A DNA stretch of 64,000 nt from Leifsonia virtsii (GTDB lineage: Bacteria > Actinomycetota > Actinomycetes > Actinomycetales > Microbacteriaceae), in the NCBI RefSeq assembly GCF_030433675.1, contig NZ_JAROCB010000005.1:186001-250000 (forward strand). The letters run 5' to 3'. The notes under the pieces were generated by a model that made no database searches, was not told the origin of the DNA, and saw nothing but the letters and a program-made list of their open reading frames with translations. Position numbers and translations under genes: made by a program. Below are positions 1 through 8,733 of this stretch, piece after piece (position 1 is the first letter of the stretch; each line of letters starts with the position of its first letter).

Positions 1-110
1 GGATTCTTACGTGGCGTGGGTGAACGCTGGCAATGCCCTTTGGGAACCCGGTGCTGGGCGGCTCCGGGATGCAGGCGCGGCCGGACCGGAACCCGGTGGA
101 GGATGAGGGG

Positions 111-704
111 ATGACCATCCTCATCGTCACGGCCCACCCGCACACACCGTCCCTGACCTCGGGCATCGTCGAGGCGTTGCGGGAGGCGTCGGGGAGCGCC
201 GAGGTGGAGCACGCGGACCTCGCACGGGAGGGGTTCGATCCCCGGTTCACCCTCGCCGACCGGCACACCTACCTGACGGGCCGGGACGCCCCGGCCGATG
301 TCGTGAGGGAGCAGGAGAGGCTGGACCGGGCGACCGACGTCGTCCTGGTCTTCCCCGTGTTCTGGTGGTCCATGCCCGCGCTGCTGAAGGGCTGGATCGA
401 CCGGGTCTTCTCCAACGGATGGGCGTTCGCCATCGGCGCGGAGGGCGGCATCGAACGCAGGCTCGGGCACCTGACGATCCACATCCTCGCGGTCGCGGGC
501 GACGACGCCGGTGTCTACGATCGGCACGAGTACGCGAGCGCGATGCGCACGCAGCTCCAGCACGGCATCGTCGACTACTGCGGGGCCCGGCGCGGCGCGA
601 TGACCTTCCTCCACGACTCCGAGAGCGAGGACGCCGCGACCCGCAGCGCCGCCGTCGCCGCATCCGTCGACGCGATCCTCGGGGCGTTGAGCGAGCGGAG
701 GTGA
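111..704 (+). CDS. NAD(P)H-dependent flavodoxin-fold oxidoreductase (quinone reductase-like)
   Basis: A 197-residue protein with a flavodoxin-like fold, family of KefF, MdaB and NQO1. The N-terminal strand followed by TAHPHTPSLTSGI is the FMN/FAD phosphate-binding loop. FPVFWWSMPALLKGWIDRVF (about residues 80-99) is the family signature. These cytosolic enzymes reduce quinones or other electrophiles by two electrons using NAD(P)H. The start at 111 follows a GGTGGAGG Shine-Dalgarno; an upstream in-frame ATG at 33 lacks one and would add a non-conserved tail. The gene stands alone and converges on a small membrane protein. The substrate cannot be read from the sequence. Confidence 0.85.
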   Translation: MTILIVTAHPHTPSLTSGIVEALREASGSAEVEHADLAREGFDPRFTLADRHTYLTGRDAPADVVREQERLDRATDVVLVFPVFWWSMPALLKGWIDRVFSNGWAFAIGAEGGIERRLGHLTIHILAVAGDDAGVYDRHEYASAMRTQLQHGIVDYCGARRGAMTFLHDSESEDAATRSAAVAASVDAILGALSERR

Positions 705-708
705 CGGG

Positions 709-1131
709 TCACCGGATGACGAGCCGTCGCACCCCGCCACGGACCAGCATCAGCACGACGATGAGCAGGGTGACCTGGAAGAAACCGCCCAGGTGGACCG
801 CGTCGCCGAACACGAGGTCGACGAGCTCGAGCACGAGGAACTTGCTGCCCGGCAGCACGAGGAGGAGCGCCACGACGTTGACCACGCGGATCAACGCCCG
901 GTCGCTGTTCCGGATCCGCGCCACGATCCGCTTCTTCACGGCGAGGACGAGCTCGAGCACGAGCTTCAGCAGCACCGCCGTGAGCAGTGCGACGAGGAAG
1001 CTCTCGGAGATGACGGCGGGGAACACCTGGATGAAGAGGCCGAGGACGACGAGGTAGCTGAACACATCCACGACGTCGACCGCGCGCACGCCTGTCCATG
1101 CCCGCCCGAGGGGACGCCCGTCCGGCTCCAT
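709..1131 (-). CDS. Small integral membrane protein, unknown function
   Basis: A 140-residue protein with about four predicted membrane segments: around FSYLVVLGLFIQVFP, LLTAVLLKLVLELVL, NVVALLLVLPGSKFLVLEL and FFQVTLLIVVLMLV. A basic patch (KKRIVARIRNSDR) lies between helices 2 and 3, and the C-terminus is Arg-rich. It distantly recalls the PsiE-type membrane fold, but no decisive motif is visible. It is divergent from the MASE1 histidine kinase; the two starts are about 50 nt apart and may share a control region. Length, hydrophobic pattern and codon use support a real gene. Confidence 0.6.
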   Translation of the reverse strand: MEPDGRPLGRAWTGVRAVDVVDVFSYLVVLGLFIQVFPAVISESFLVALLTAVLLKLVLELVLAVKKRIVARIRNSDRALIRVVNVVALLLVLPGSKFLVLELVDLVFGDAVHLGGFFQVTLLIVVLMLVRGGVRRLVIR

Positions 1132-1169
1132 GCGCTCATGATCCCAGACGTCCGCAATCCGGCGGCTGG

Positions 1170-1175
1170 TACGGT
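1170..1175 (+). promoter_or_regulatory. Candidate -10 element (TACGGT) of a leaderless promoter
   Basis: TACGGT lies 7 nt upstream of the GTG at 1183, matching the TAnnnT-spacer-start pattern repeated at other genes in this window. The histidine kinase mRNA may therefore begin at or next to its start codon. Inferred from pattern only. Confidence 0.4.
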
Positions 1176-1182
1176 CCATGGT

Positions 1183-3159
1183 GTGAGCGACATCGCCATG
1201 GATGCGAGTCTCGCCGAACCCACGAGACGATCGTGGTTCTCGACGAGGCTTCCCTGGTGGGGCTGGGCGGTCGCGCTCGTCCTGATCTTCGCGGCGTCGA
1301 TCCTCGGCGTCGAGTTCGCTCCCTCGCACAGCTCCGTCGCCGTCTGGTGGCCCGCCGCCGGGCTGTCCGTGCTGCTGGTGCTGGTCGTCCGCACGCGGCG
1401 GGAACAGGCGTGGGCGCTCGGAGCGATCCTGCTGACCACCGCGGTCGCGAACGTCGTCGCCGGGCGTCCGCCCGCCGTCGCCGCCGCGTTCGGCCTGGCC
1501 AATGCGCTGGAGGCGCTCGTCGTCCTCGCCGTGCTGCTCTCGTCGGGAAAGGGCGACCCGACCCTGCGGAACCTGGCCGCGGCAGCCCGATTCGTGCTCG
1601 CCGTCGTCTGCGGCGCGATCGTGATCGGAGTGCTCGCCGGCTCGACGGTCTCCGCGCTCTCCGGCGTCCCCTTCCTGCCGACGGCAGCGCTGGTCGCCGC
1701 CTCGCACGCCGCCGCCGTGCTGATGATCGCGCCCTTCGGGCTGCTGCCGCCGCCGCTGCCCGTGCGGGCGACGGTGACCGAGATGGTCGTCCAGGCCGCG
1801 ATCCTGGCCGGAGTGATCGCGCTGGTGTTCCATCCGTCCGTGCACCTGTCGCTCGCGTTCGTCCCGTACCCGGTCCTCGCGTGGGCGTCGTTCCGGTTCC
1901 CGATCCGCGTGGTGGTGACGGAGACGCTACTGGCGTCGGTGACGATGCTCGGACTCACGATCGCGGGCGGAGGGCCGTACAACGTGGAGTCCCTGGACGT
2001 GGCGCTCCGCGCAGGGACGGCGGAGGCCTTCCTGGTGACGTTCTCCGGTTTCGCCATCGTGCTCGCGACGGCGCAGTACGAGCTGCGGGCCTCGAACCGC
2101 CGGCTGGTCGCGACCTCCCGCCTGCTCTCGGGCAGCCTCGTGGAAGCAGCGGTCGGCCTCCTGATCGCCGAGCGCTCGGGGAACGGGACGCTGCGCGTCG
2201 TCTGGTCGAACCGGACGGCGGCGGAACTCCTGCCCTCCGACGGCGGCGCGCTCTGGGACGGCCCCATCGCGGACGCGGCGACAGCCGCCCTCGCCGGCGC
2301 CGGGACCGCGACCTTGCCGTCGGGGGAGAGGACGCTCACCGTCGCGGCCAACCCGATACCCGACGAGGAGGACCGGTTCGCCGTTCAGCTCGTCGACGTC
2401 ACCGAGACGCTCCGGCTGCAGGCGGCCACGCTCGCTGCGCAACAGGCGCAGGAGGCGGCCCACTCGACGCGTATCGACCTCGAACGCCAGCGCGGCGACT
2501 TCGTCGCGACGACCAGCCACGAGCTTCGGACGCCCATCACGAGCATCATCGGCTTCTGCGAGCTGCTCGCCGACGACGACTCGCTCGGAAGCGAGGAGCG
2601 CTCCTGGATCGAGGTCATCGGCCGGAACGCCGCGAGGCTCGGATCACTCGTCGAGGACCTGCTGACCCTGAGCGCTGCGGACGGCAAGGCCGAAGGCGGC
2701 GTTCGGCAGGACGTCGATCTGGACCAGCAGATCGGCCAGGCCCTCGGCGACCTGAGCGTCGTCGCCGCCAAGAAGCGGATCGCCCTCAGGACGGAAGGGC
2801 GGGCGGGCGTCGCCGTGGCCGATGCCGCCGACGTCGGGCGCATCCTGACGAACCTGCTCTCCAACGCGGTGAAGTTCACCCCGGAGGGCGGCGCGGTGAC
2901 CGTCTCCGCGTCCGCCTCCGGAACGACGGCGACCATCGTCGTGTCCGACACGGGACCGGGCATGAGCGAGGAGGAGCTGGCGCACGCGTTCGACCGCTTC
3001 TACCGCGCCCCCGGCATGGAGCGGGCGGCGGTCCCGGGCACCGGGCTGGGGCTGGCGATCGTCGCCGCCCTCGTCGAGCGCAACCAGGGCTCGGTCGGAC
3101 TGGCCTGCGGGCCCGGCGGCGGCACGCGGGCTACCATCGAGCTGGTCCGCGCGCCCTGA
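1183..3159 (+). CDS. Sensor histidine kinase with MASE1 membrane sensor domain
   Basis: A 658-residue membrane sensor kinase. About eight hydrophobic segments in residues 20-300 look like a MASE1 domain (VAVWWPAAGLSVLLVLV is typical). A PAS-like stretch follows, then HisKA with the phospho-acceptor in TSHELRTPITSIIGF (His about 446). The HATPase domain has the N box (NLLSNAVKF), G1 box (SDTGPGM), F box (FDRFYRAP) and G2 box (GTGLGLAIV). All kinase motifs are intact. No response regulator is adjacent, so it is an orphan. The GTG at 1183 is chosen because TACGGT lies 7 nt before it; ATG 1198 is an alternative. The stimulus is unknown. Confidence 0.85.
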   Translation: MSDIAMDASLAEPTRRSWFSTRLPWWGWAVALVLIFAASILGVEFAPSHSSVAVWWPAAGLSVLLVLVVRTRREQAWALGAILLTTAVANVVAGRPPAVAAAFGLANALEALVVLAVLLSSGKGDPTLRNLAAAARFVLAVVCGAIVIGVLAGSTVSALSGVPFLPTAALVAASHAAAVLMIAPFGLLPPPLPVRATVTEMVVQAAILAGVIALVFHPSVHLSLAFVPYPVLAWASFRFPIRVVVTETLLASVTMLGLTIAGGGPYNVESLDVALRAGTAEAFLVTFSGFAIVLATAQYELRASNRRLVATSRLLSGSLVEAAVGLLIAERSGNGTLRVVWSNRTAAELLPSDGGALWDGPIADAATAALAGAGTATLPSGERTLTVAANPIPDEEDRFAVQLVDVTETLRLQAATLAAQQAQEAAHSTRIDLERQRGDFVATTSHELRTPITSIIGFCELLADDDSLGSEERSWIEVIGRNAARLGSLVEDLLTLSAADGKAEGGVRQDVDLDQQIGQALGDLSVVAAKKRIALRTEGRAGVAVADAADVGRILTNLLSNAVKFTPEGGAVTVSASASGTTATIVVSDTGPGMSEEELAHAFDRFYRAPGMERAAVPGTGLGLAIVAALVERNQGSVGLACGPGGGTRATIELVRAP

Positions 3160-3165
3160 GGCACC

Positions 3166-4092
3166 TCAGCGCACCGAGCGGCGCCAGCGCGCGGGCGTGG
3201 TGCCGGTGGCCGCCTTCCACGCGCGGATGAAAGCCGTCACATCGGTGTAGCCGACGGCATGGGCGATCTCCGCGACGGTCGCGTCGGTCGTCAGCAGCAG
3301 GCGCTCCGCCGCCGCCGTCCGTGCCGCGCGGATGGTCGCCCCGACGGTGCGGCCCTCCGCCTCGAAGGCGGCGAACAACGTCCGCACCGAGACGTGGAAC
3401 GCGGAGGCCAGCGTCGCCGCCGTGAGGCCCGGGTCGGCGAAGGAGGCGTGGATCCGGTCGATCGCCTTCTCGACCAGCCGGTCCGTCCGGAGGCCGTCAG
3501 GCTCTCCCTCTCCGTGCCCGAGCTCGATCAGCATCGAGCGTGCGGCCCGGACCAGCTCGTGCGACAGGGCGTACGGGCCGCCGTACCCGTGCTGCGCTCC
3601 CGGTCCCGGCACCCCGCGCAGCATCCCTTCGAGGAGGAGACGCCCCGTCGAGTCGCCGGCGACGGTCCTGCCGTTGAGCGACTCGGGCAGCACTCCCCGT
3701 GCCCGGAGGAGCACCGTCGGCACCTGCACGATGGTGGTGCGGAACTCCCGCGGATACACGAACGAGAACGGCCGGCTGGCGTCGTAGACGGCGAGGTCGC
3801 CCGCGGCGAACCGCGTCTGCACGTCCCCCTGCTGCAGGATGAGGCTGCCCGAGTGGACCAGCTGGAACTGCGTCGACTCCATCGCCTGCGCGGGCACCTC
3901 GCCCAGGTGGGCGGTCACGGTCTGCGGCACGGAGGCGATCTGGGCCAGCCCGACATGCCCGAACGAGTGCCGTCGCATGCGGCGGTACACCGCCTCCTCG
4001 GCGTGCGTCGTTGCCGTCATCTGCACCAGGACGCAGGTGGGGTCGGTCGGGAGCCGCATGTCCCTCCAGGGGTCGGGCTTCCAGCATCGCAT
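3166..4092 (-). CDS. AraC family transcriptional regulator
   Basis: About 308 residues. The N-terminal half is a cupin-like ligand-binding domain of the AraC_binding_2 type (FQLVHSGSLILQQGDVQTRFAAGDLAVYDASRPF). The C-terminal 100 residues form the double helix-turn-helix, with the conserved ends VAEIAHAVGYTDVTAFIRAWKAATGTTPARWRR. The start is uncertain: 4092 gives the longest form, while 4059 (MRLPTD) follows a GGAGGG placed rather close. It is divergent from a TetR gene 47 nt away. No target is evident; either neighbouring gene set could be regulated. Confidence 0.8.
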   Translation of the reverse strand: MRCWKPDPWRDMRLPTDPTCVLVQMTATTHAEEAVYRRMRRHSFGHVGLAQIASVPQTVTAHLGEVPAQAMESTQFQLVHSGSLILQQGDVQTRFAAGDLAVYDASRPFSFVYPREFRTTIVQVPTVLLRARGVLPESLNGRTVAGDSTGRLLLEGMLRGVPGPGAQHGYGGPYALSHELVRAARSMLIELGHGEGEPDGLRTDRLVEKAIDRIHASFADPGLTAATLASAFHVSVRTLFAAFEAEGRTVGATIRAARTAAAERLLLTTDATVAEIAHAVGYTDVTAFIRAWKAATGTTPARWRRSVR

Positions 4093-4127
4093 GCGGACGA
4101 CCCCGGCGGGGGAGTGCGCGGCGTTGC

Positions 4128-4133
4128 TACGCT
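4128..4133 (+). promoter_or_regulatory. Candidate -10 element (TACGCT), leaderless start
   Basis: TACGCT sits exactly 6 nt before the ATG at 4140 and no Shine-Dalgarno precedes that ATG. The same hexamer and spacing recur before 34914 and 51087. Confidence 0.55.
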
Positions 4134-4139
4134 CGACGC

Positions 4140-4724
4140 ATGGCGCGCCGCCGCGAGTTCGATGAGGACGCGCTCCTCGAACGGAGCACGTCCCTCTTCT
4201 GGGAGAAGGGATACACCGCCACGTCGATGTCCGACGTGGCGGCGGTCTCCGGTGTCGGGAACGGCAGCATCTACGCGGCCTACGGGTCGAAACCCGAGCT
4301 GTTCCTGCTCGTCTTCGAGCGCTATTGCGCCGGCCGTGTCGACATGGTCCGCGGTGCGATGGCCGAGGGCACCGACGCGCAGGATGCCGTCGCCTCGTTC
4401 TTCGAGGCAGTGATCGACGACTGCGCCTCCCACCAGCCGAGCTGGGGCTGCCTGATGCTCAACACGCTCGCGGAGGTCGGGCGGGACTGGCCCGAGGTCG
4501 TCGAGGTCGCCCAGCGGGCGATCGCCGAGATGGAGCGCCTGGTGGATGCGCGGCTCGCGCTCGAGGGCGTCGCCGGCGACGGGCGGGCGCTGCTGGCGGC
4601 CGAGATCGTCCTCGTGTCGCAGGGCCTCATCCAGTTCAGCCGCATCGAGCAGGAGCCGCAGCGGCTGCGCGACATCGCCTCGTCGGCGCTGGAGCACCTG
4701 ACGCCGGCCCTCCGCGCCGCCTGA
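4140..4724 (+). CDS. TetR family transcriptional regulator
   Basis: A 194-residue repressor-type protein. The N-terminal helix-turn-helix spans about residues 10-50 (ALLERSTSLFWEKGYTATSM, then VSGVGNGSIYAAYGSKPELF). The ligand-binding half contains SWGCLMLNTLAEV, as in the TetR_C subgroup near AcrR/NemR-like regulators that often sense electrophiles. The start at 4140 is fixed by the leaderless promoter pattern. It is divergent from an AraC regulator, and the next gene downstream is an unrelated XRE regulator. The operator and target are not visible. Confidence 0.85.
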   Translation: MARRREFDEDALLERSTSLFWEKGYTATSMSDVAAVSGVGNGSIYAAYGSKPELFLLVFERYCAGRVDMVRGAMAEGTDAQDAVASFFEAVIDDCASHQPSWGCLMLNTLAEVGRDWPEVVEVAQRAIAEMERLVDARLALEGVAGDGRALLAAEIVLVSQGLIQFSRIEQEPQRLRDIASSALEHLTPALRAA

Positions 4725-4827
4725 CGGAATCGGCCGATCGCGCAGATCTGTACCCATTTCGGCCCCGCATACGGCAATCTGGAACGGTGAATCCAGTTAG
4801 GGCGAACCGGCACGGAGATCGGGAGGG

Positions 4828-5760
4828 ATGAGCGCCGCGAACGCCGCGCTGGGCGCCTACCTGCGCGCCCGCCGGGACGCCGCCCGACCGGCCGATCTCG
4901 GCCTGCCCGCCGAGGCGCGGCGCCGGGTGCCCGGGCTCCGGCGGCAGGAGGTGGCGTCGCTGGCCGGCATCAGCCCGGAATACTACCTGCGGCTCGAGCA
5001 GGGCAAGGACCACCAGCCCTCGCCGCAGGTGCTGCTCGCCCTGAGCAGAGCCCTGCGGCTGGACGCCGACGCGACCGAGTACCTGTTCCGCCTCGCCGGC
5101 CAGTCGCCGCCCGCGCGCCGCGGCACCGCGGGCGGAGCTGCGCCCGACGCCTCCCACACCGAGACGCTAGACAGCGTCGCCACGATGATGGAGCAGTGGA
5201 CGTCGTCCCCGGCGTACGTGGTCGACCGCAACCAGGACGTGCTGGCGGTGAACGCGCTCGGGCGCTGCTTCGTCCCGCTGCAGCTGGAGCCGGGAGCGAA
5301 CCTGATCGAGGCGATCGTCGCGGGCTCGGAGCGGTCCTCCCGCGAGGGCGAGGACGCCGGCGAGCGCGATTTCTGGGACCGCTCGATCCGGTCGGCGGCG
5401 GCGAACCTGCGCTTCCACGCCGACCCGCTGGACGCGCGGCTCCAGCTCCTGGTGGCGTCGCTGTCGTCGCGCTCCCGCGTGTTCCGGGAGGCGTGGGCCA
5501 GCCACGAGGCGCACCCGCAGCGCCAGGGCGCGGCCCTCGTCGCGGTGGAGCCCTTCGGCTACATCCCCTTCCGCTGGCAGACCCTCGAGGTGCCGGGCGG
5601 CGGGCAGTACCTGACGACCTTCTTCGGCGACCCCGGGTCGCCGGCCGCCTCCGCCATCGAGTACCTGATGGCGAAGGACCGCGTCGGCCGGGCGATCCGT
5701 GCGGCCGGGAAGGACCGCCCCGGCCCCGACGAACTGGTGCAGCCCGATCCCGGACGGTGA
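4828..5760 (+). CDS. XRE-type helix-turn-helix regulator with MmyB-like ligand-binding domain
   Basis: A 310-residue protein. RRVPGLRRQEVASLAGISPE through YYLRLEQGKD (about residues 30-57) is the HTH_31 signature. Residues about 110-280 fit the MmyB-type PAS-fold domain (AYVVDRNQDVLAVNALGRCF through FHADPLDARLQLLVASLSSR and the late GGGQYLTTFFGDPGSPA). In actinobacteria this family usually controls a neighbouring oxidoreductase or hydrolase. Here a hydrolase-hydrolase-MaoC operon starts 75 nt downstream, so that is the likely target. A GGGAGGG lies directly before the ATG, with GGAG further upstream. Confidence 0.85.
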   Translation: MSAANAALGAYLRARRDAARPADLGLPAEARRRVPGLRRQEVASLAGISPEYYLRLEQGKDHQPSPQVLLALSRALRLDADATEYLFRLAGQSPPARRGTAGGAAPDASHTETLDSVATMMEQWTSSPAYVVDRNQDVLAVNALGRCFVPLQLEPGANLIEAIVAGSERSSREGEDAGERDFWDRSIRSAAANLRFHADPLDARLQLLVASLSSRSRVFREAWASHEAHPQRQGAALVAVEPFGYIPFRWQTLEVPGGGQYLTTFFGDPGSPAASAIEYLMAKDRVGRAIRAAGKDRPGPDELVQPDPGR

Positions 5761-5796
5761 TCCTCGCAGGGACACGACACCGCGCGAGGCACTGCC

Positions 5797-5802
5797 TAGC
5801 GT
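5797..5802 (+). promoter_or_regulatory. Candidate -10 element (TAGCGT) for the hydrolase operon
   Basis: TAGCGT lies 32 nt upstream of the ATG at 5835, in the gap between the XRE regulator and the hydrolase operon. The gene has its own AAAGGA ribosome site, so this promoter would give a leadered mRNA. No convincing -35 box is seen. Confidence 0.3.
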
Positions 5803-5834
5803 GGCGAGCGAACCCCTGAGAAAGGAACGCCACC

Positions 5835-6548
5835 ATGGCCGCACCCACCATCGTCCTCGTCCACGGAGCCTTCGCCGACGCGGCGAGCTTCGCTCCCGTC
5901 ACCCGCATCCTGCTCGACCACGGGCACACCGTTCGCGTGCCCGCCGTGCCGAACCGCAGCCTCCTGGGCGACTCGGCCTACATCCGCTCGGTGGTCGAGC
6001 AGATCGACGGACCCGTGCTCCTCGCAGGCCACTCCTACGGCGGCGCCGTCATCACCGTCGCCGGCGCGGCGGACAATGTGGTCGGCCTCGTCTACATCTC
6101 GGGCTACGCGCTCGACGAGGGCGAGAGCCTCGGGCAGCTCCAGGGCGGGTTCCCCGACTCCGACCTCGCCGCGAACCTGGTCTACACACCGTTCCCGATC
6201 GAGGGAGCGGAGCCGGGCACCGACGTCTCGGTGAAGGTGGACGCCTTCCCCGACGTCTTCGCCGCGGGCGTCGACCGCTCCGTCTCCGAAGTGCTCGCGG
6301 CCTCCCAGCGGCCGCTCGCCGCGCTCGCCTTCAGCGAGACCGCGCCCGTCGCCGCCTGGAAGACCAAGCCCGGCTGGGGCATCGTCTCCGCGAACGACCA
6401 CACGATCAACCCGGATGTCGAGCGCTTCGGCTACAAGCGGGCCGGCCTGCGCTCGGTCGTCGAGATCGACGCGCCGCACCTCGTCATGCGCTCCCACCCG
6501 GAGCAGGTGGCGAAGGTGATTGCCGACGCCGCCGCCGAGCTGTCCTGA
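5835..6548 (+). CDS. Alpha/beta hydrolase (plant esterase/EstC-like)
   Basis: A 237-residue cytosolic hydrolase. VLVHGAFADAASF near the N-terminus forms the oxyanion hole region. GHSYGG (Ser about residue 65) is the nucleophile elbow, and the C-terminal APHLVMRSHPEQVA supplies the catalytic His. This subgroup resembles methyl-salicylate or methyl-ketone esterases; the true ester is unknown. It is the first gene of a three-gene set with the esterase at 6578 and the MaoC protein at 7540. AAAGGA precedes the ATG at 5835. Confidence 0.85.
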   Translation: MAAPTIVLVHGAFADAASFAPVTRILLDHGHTVRVPAVPNRSLLGDSAYIRSVVEQIDGPVLLAGHSYGGAVITVAGAADNVVGLVYISGYALDEGESLGQLQGGFPDSDLAANLVYTPFPIEGAEPGTDVSVKVDAFPDVFAAGVDRSVSEVLAASQRPLAALAFSETAPVAAWKTKPGWGIVSANDHTINPDVERFGYKRAGLRSVVEIDAPHLVMRSHPEQVAKVIADAAAELS

Positions 6549-6577
6549 CCATCGTCACCCCAGGAGGAGAACAGAGC

Positions 6578-7543
6578 ATGCCTACTGCCAACCCCAAGGG
6601 CTACGCCCTCGAGCCCGCCGCGCAGGCCTTCTGCGAGGGCACCGTCGAGCCGCCGTACCTGTACCAGCTGCCGCCCGAGGAGGGCCGTAAAGCGGTCGAC
6701 CAGGTGCAGGACTCCGAGATCTTCAAGCCCGACGTCGACGAGAAGTGGATCACCGTCGAGGGCGGCCCGACCGGGTCGGTGCCCGTGCGGATCGTGAAGC
6801 CGAAGGGGGCCACCGGCAGCCTCCCGGTGATCGTCTACACGCACGGCGCGGGCTGGGTCTTCGGCGACGCGCACACCCACGACCGCCTGGTCCGCGACCT
6901 CGCCGTCGGCACCGGAGCCGCGGTGGTCTTCCCCGAGTACACCCGGTCGCCCGACGTGCACTACCCGGTCGCGAACGAGCAGTCGTACGCCGCCGCGAAG
7001 TGGGCGGTCGAGCACGGCGCGGACGAGGGCCTCGACGGCAGCCGCATCGCGATCGCGGGCGACTCGGTCGGTGGCAACATGGCGATCGCGCTGACCCTGA
7101 TGGCCAAGGAGCGCGGCGACATCGCCTTCCGCGGCCAGGTCCTGTTCTACCCGGTGACGGACGCCGCGTTCGACGACGGCTCGTACCAGGAGTTCGCGGA
7201 AGGCTACTGGCTGACCCGCGACGCCATGAAGTGGTACTGGGACCAGTACACGACGAGCGACGCCGAGCGGGCCCAGATCACCGTCTCGCCGCTCCGGGCC
7301 TCCGAGGAGCAGCTCGCCGGGCTGCCCCCTGCGCTGGTGATCAACGCCGAGTGCGACGTGCTGCGGGATGACGGCGAGGCGTACGCCTCGAAGCTGCGGC
7401 GGGCGGGCGTGGAGGTGACCGGCGTGCGCTACGAGGGCATCATCCACGACTTCGTGATGGTCAACAGCATGCACGACACCCCGCAGGCGAAGGCCGCCGT
7501 CGCGCAGGCGGTCGCGTTCCTCAGCGCATGGCTCGCCGCATGA
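6578..7543 (+). CDS. GDXG (HSL-type) alpha/beta hydrolase esterase
   Basis: A 321-residue esterase of the hormone-sensitive-lipase group. YTHGAGW replaces the usual HGGG oxyanion motif, AGDSVGGNMA carries the catalytic Ser, ECDVLRDDGEAYA the Asp and GIIHDF the His. AGGAGGA 8 nt upstream sets the start. The stop overlaps the start of the MaoC gene by ATGA, so the two are translationally coupled. Members hydrolyse short-chain or aromatic esters. The HGAGW variant is common in actinobacterial members. Confidence 0.87.
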   Translation: MPTANPKGYALEPAAQAFCEGTVEPPYLYQLPPEEGRKAVDQVQDSEIFKPDVDEKWITVEGGPTGSVPVRIVKPKGATGSLPVIVYTHGAGWVFGDAHTHDRLVRDLAVGTGAAVVFPEYTRSPDVHYPVANEQSYAAAKWAVEHGADEGLDGSRIAIAGDSVGGNMAIALTLMAKERGDIAFRGQVLFYPVTDAAFDDGSYQEFAEGYWLTRDAMKWYWDQYTTSDAERAQITVSPLRASEEQLAGLPPALVINAECDVLRDDGEAYASKLRRAGVEVTGVRYEGIIHDFVMVNSMHDTPQAKAAVAQAVAFLSAWLAA

Positions 7544-8025
7544 GCGGGGACTTCAATCCGCTCGACTTCGCGATCGTGGAGCCGCGCACGTTCGAGCAGC
7601 TGCGCATCGGCGAGGTCTTCCGTGCGCCGAGCCGCACGCTCACCGACGCCCACGCCTCCGCCTTCCAGGCCGTCTCGGCCGACAACCACCCCGTGCACTA
7701 CGACGAGGTGTGGGCGAAGGCGCACGGGCACTCGGCACCCGTGGTGCACGGACTCCAGGTGCTGGCGTTCACGGCGCCCGGTGCGACGCTGTTCCCGCAT
7801 GTGATCGGCGAGGTGTTCATCGCCTTCACCGGCCTTTCCGCGCAGTTCCTGGGCGAGGTGCACGCCGGAGACACCCTCTACTCCCAGCTGGAGATCACCG
7901 CACTCACGCCGGACGGGCCGAACGGGGTCGTGACCGCCGCGGTCACGGTGCACAACCAGCGGTCGGAGGTGGTCCTGACGGGGGAGCACACCTACCTGCT
8001 GCGCCGCACTCCGGACGCCGCCTGA
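7540..8025 (+). CDS. MaoC-like (R)-hydratase / acyl dehydratase
   Basis: A 161-residue single hot-dog protein. The hydratase-2 motif is FQAVSADNHPVHYDEVWAKA, with the conserved Asp and His of the catalytic dyad, followed by SAPVVHGLQVLAF. Family members hydrate trans-2-enoyl thioesters or catalyse related dehydrations. The ATG at 7540 overlaps the preceding stop as ATGA; ATG 7528 inside the esterase is less likely. Its link to two esterases suggests breakdown of an ester whose acid is then processed as a thioester, but this is inference. Confidence 0.8.
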   Translation: MSGDFNPLDFAIVEPRTFEQLRIGEVFRAPSRTLTDAHASAFQAVSADNHPVHYDEVWAKAHGHSAPVVHGLQVLAFTAPGATLFPHVIGEVFIAFTGLSAQFLGEVHAGDTLYSQLEITALTPDGPNGVVTAAVTVHNQRSEVVLTGEHTYLLRRTPDAA

Positions 8026-8116
8026 ACGGATGCCGCCGACGTGGGACCTTCGGCCCGCGTCGGCGGCTCCGGCCGGTCGTACCGTTACGGCGTCGGGCTT
8101 GTGGGAGGAGAAAGCC

Positions 8117-8707
8117 ATGTCAACGAAACCGACGACGGTCGCCGTCGCCACCTACGCCTCGAGGGACGCCGCGGTCGAGGACTACGAGATCATCCGGGGC
8201 GCGAAGCACCAGGGCGAGCTGGACCATCTCGCCATCGCCGTCGTCGCCAAGGACGATGAGGGCAAGCTGGTCGTGGACCGCCACGACTCCACCGCCAAGC
8301 ACTTGGCGTGGGGAGGCGCCATCATCGGCGCGTCGCTCGTGGTGCTCGTGCCGCCGCTCGGGATCACCACCCTGGCCGCCGCCGGCGCGGGAGCAGGGGC
8401 GGTCGCAAGCGCCGGCGCGCTCGCCGGTGCGGGCGGGCTCATCGGGCACTTCTACCGGAACATCCCCAAGGAGACCGTGGAGGAGATGGGGAAGACGCTG
8501 TCGTCCGGACAGGCCGGCCTCCTGATCATCGCTGTCGACCCGAAGGGGCTGGACGTCGAGGCGCTGCTCACCAACGCGGAGAAGAAGATCGTCAAGACCG
8601 GGGTGACGGATGAGAAGGACGCGGAGGACGACGCCCTCGAGTCCGCCTTCGAAGAGCTGAGCGACACGAGCGCGGACGCATCCAGCGGAGTGAGTGCCTC
8701 CGCATAG
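8117..8707 (+). CDS. DUF1269-like glycine-rich membrane protein
   Basis: A 196-residue protein. The N-terminal cytoplasmic domain (VAVATYASRDAAVEDYEIIR) is like a ferredoxin-fold DUF1269 head. A hydrophobic Gly/Ala hairpin follows (about residues 65-115, GASLVVLVPPLGI then AAAGAGAGAVASAGALAGAG). The C-terminal domain contains KTLSSGQAGLLIIAVDPKGL and an acidic tail. Such proteins are often stress-induced in actinobacteria; the function is unknown. GGGAGGAG precedes the ATG. The inverted repeat at 8734-8765 follows the gene. Confidence 0.7.
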   Translation: MSTKPTTVAVATYASRDAAVEDYEIIRGAKHQGELDHLAIAVVAKDDEGKLVVDRHDSTAKHLAWGGAIIGASLVVLVPPLGITTLAAAGAGAGAVASAGALAGAGGLIGHFYRNIPKETVEEMGKTLSSGQAGLLIIAVDPKGLDVEALLTNAEKKIVKTGVTDEKDAEDDALESAFEELSDTSADASSGVSASA

Positions 8708-8733
8708 CAAGCGGTCAGAACACCCATCGCCGG

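Noticed and set aside
33-110. N-terminal extension of the flavoprotein from ATG 33
   Set aside because: No ribosome site and no conservation before residue 1 of the flavodoxin fold.
793-1182. Upstream extension of the histidine kinase
   Set aside because: Charged low-complexity sequence that overlaps the membrane protein gene on the other strand.
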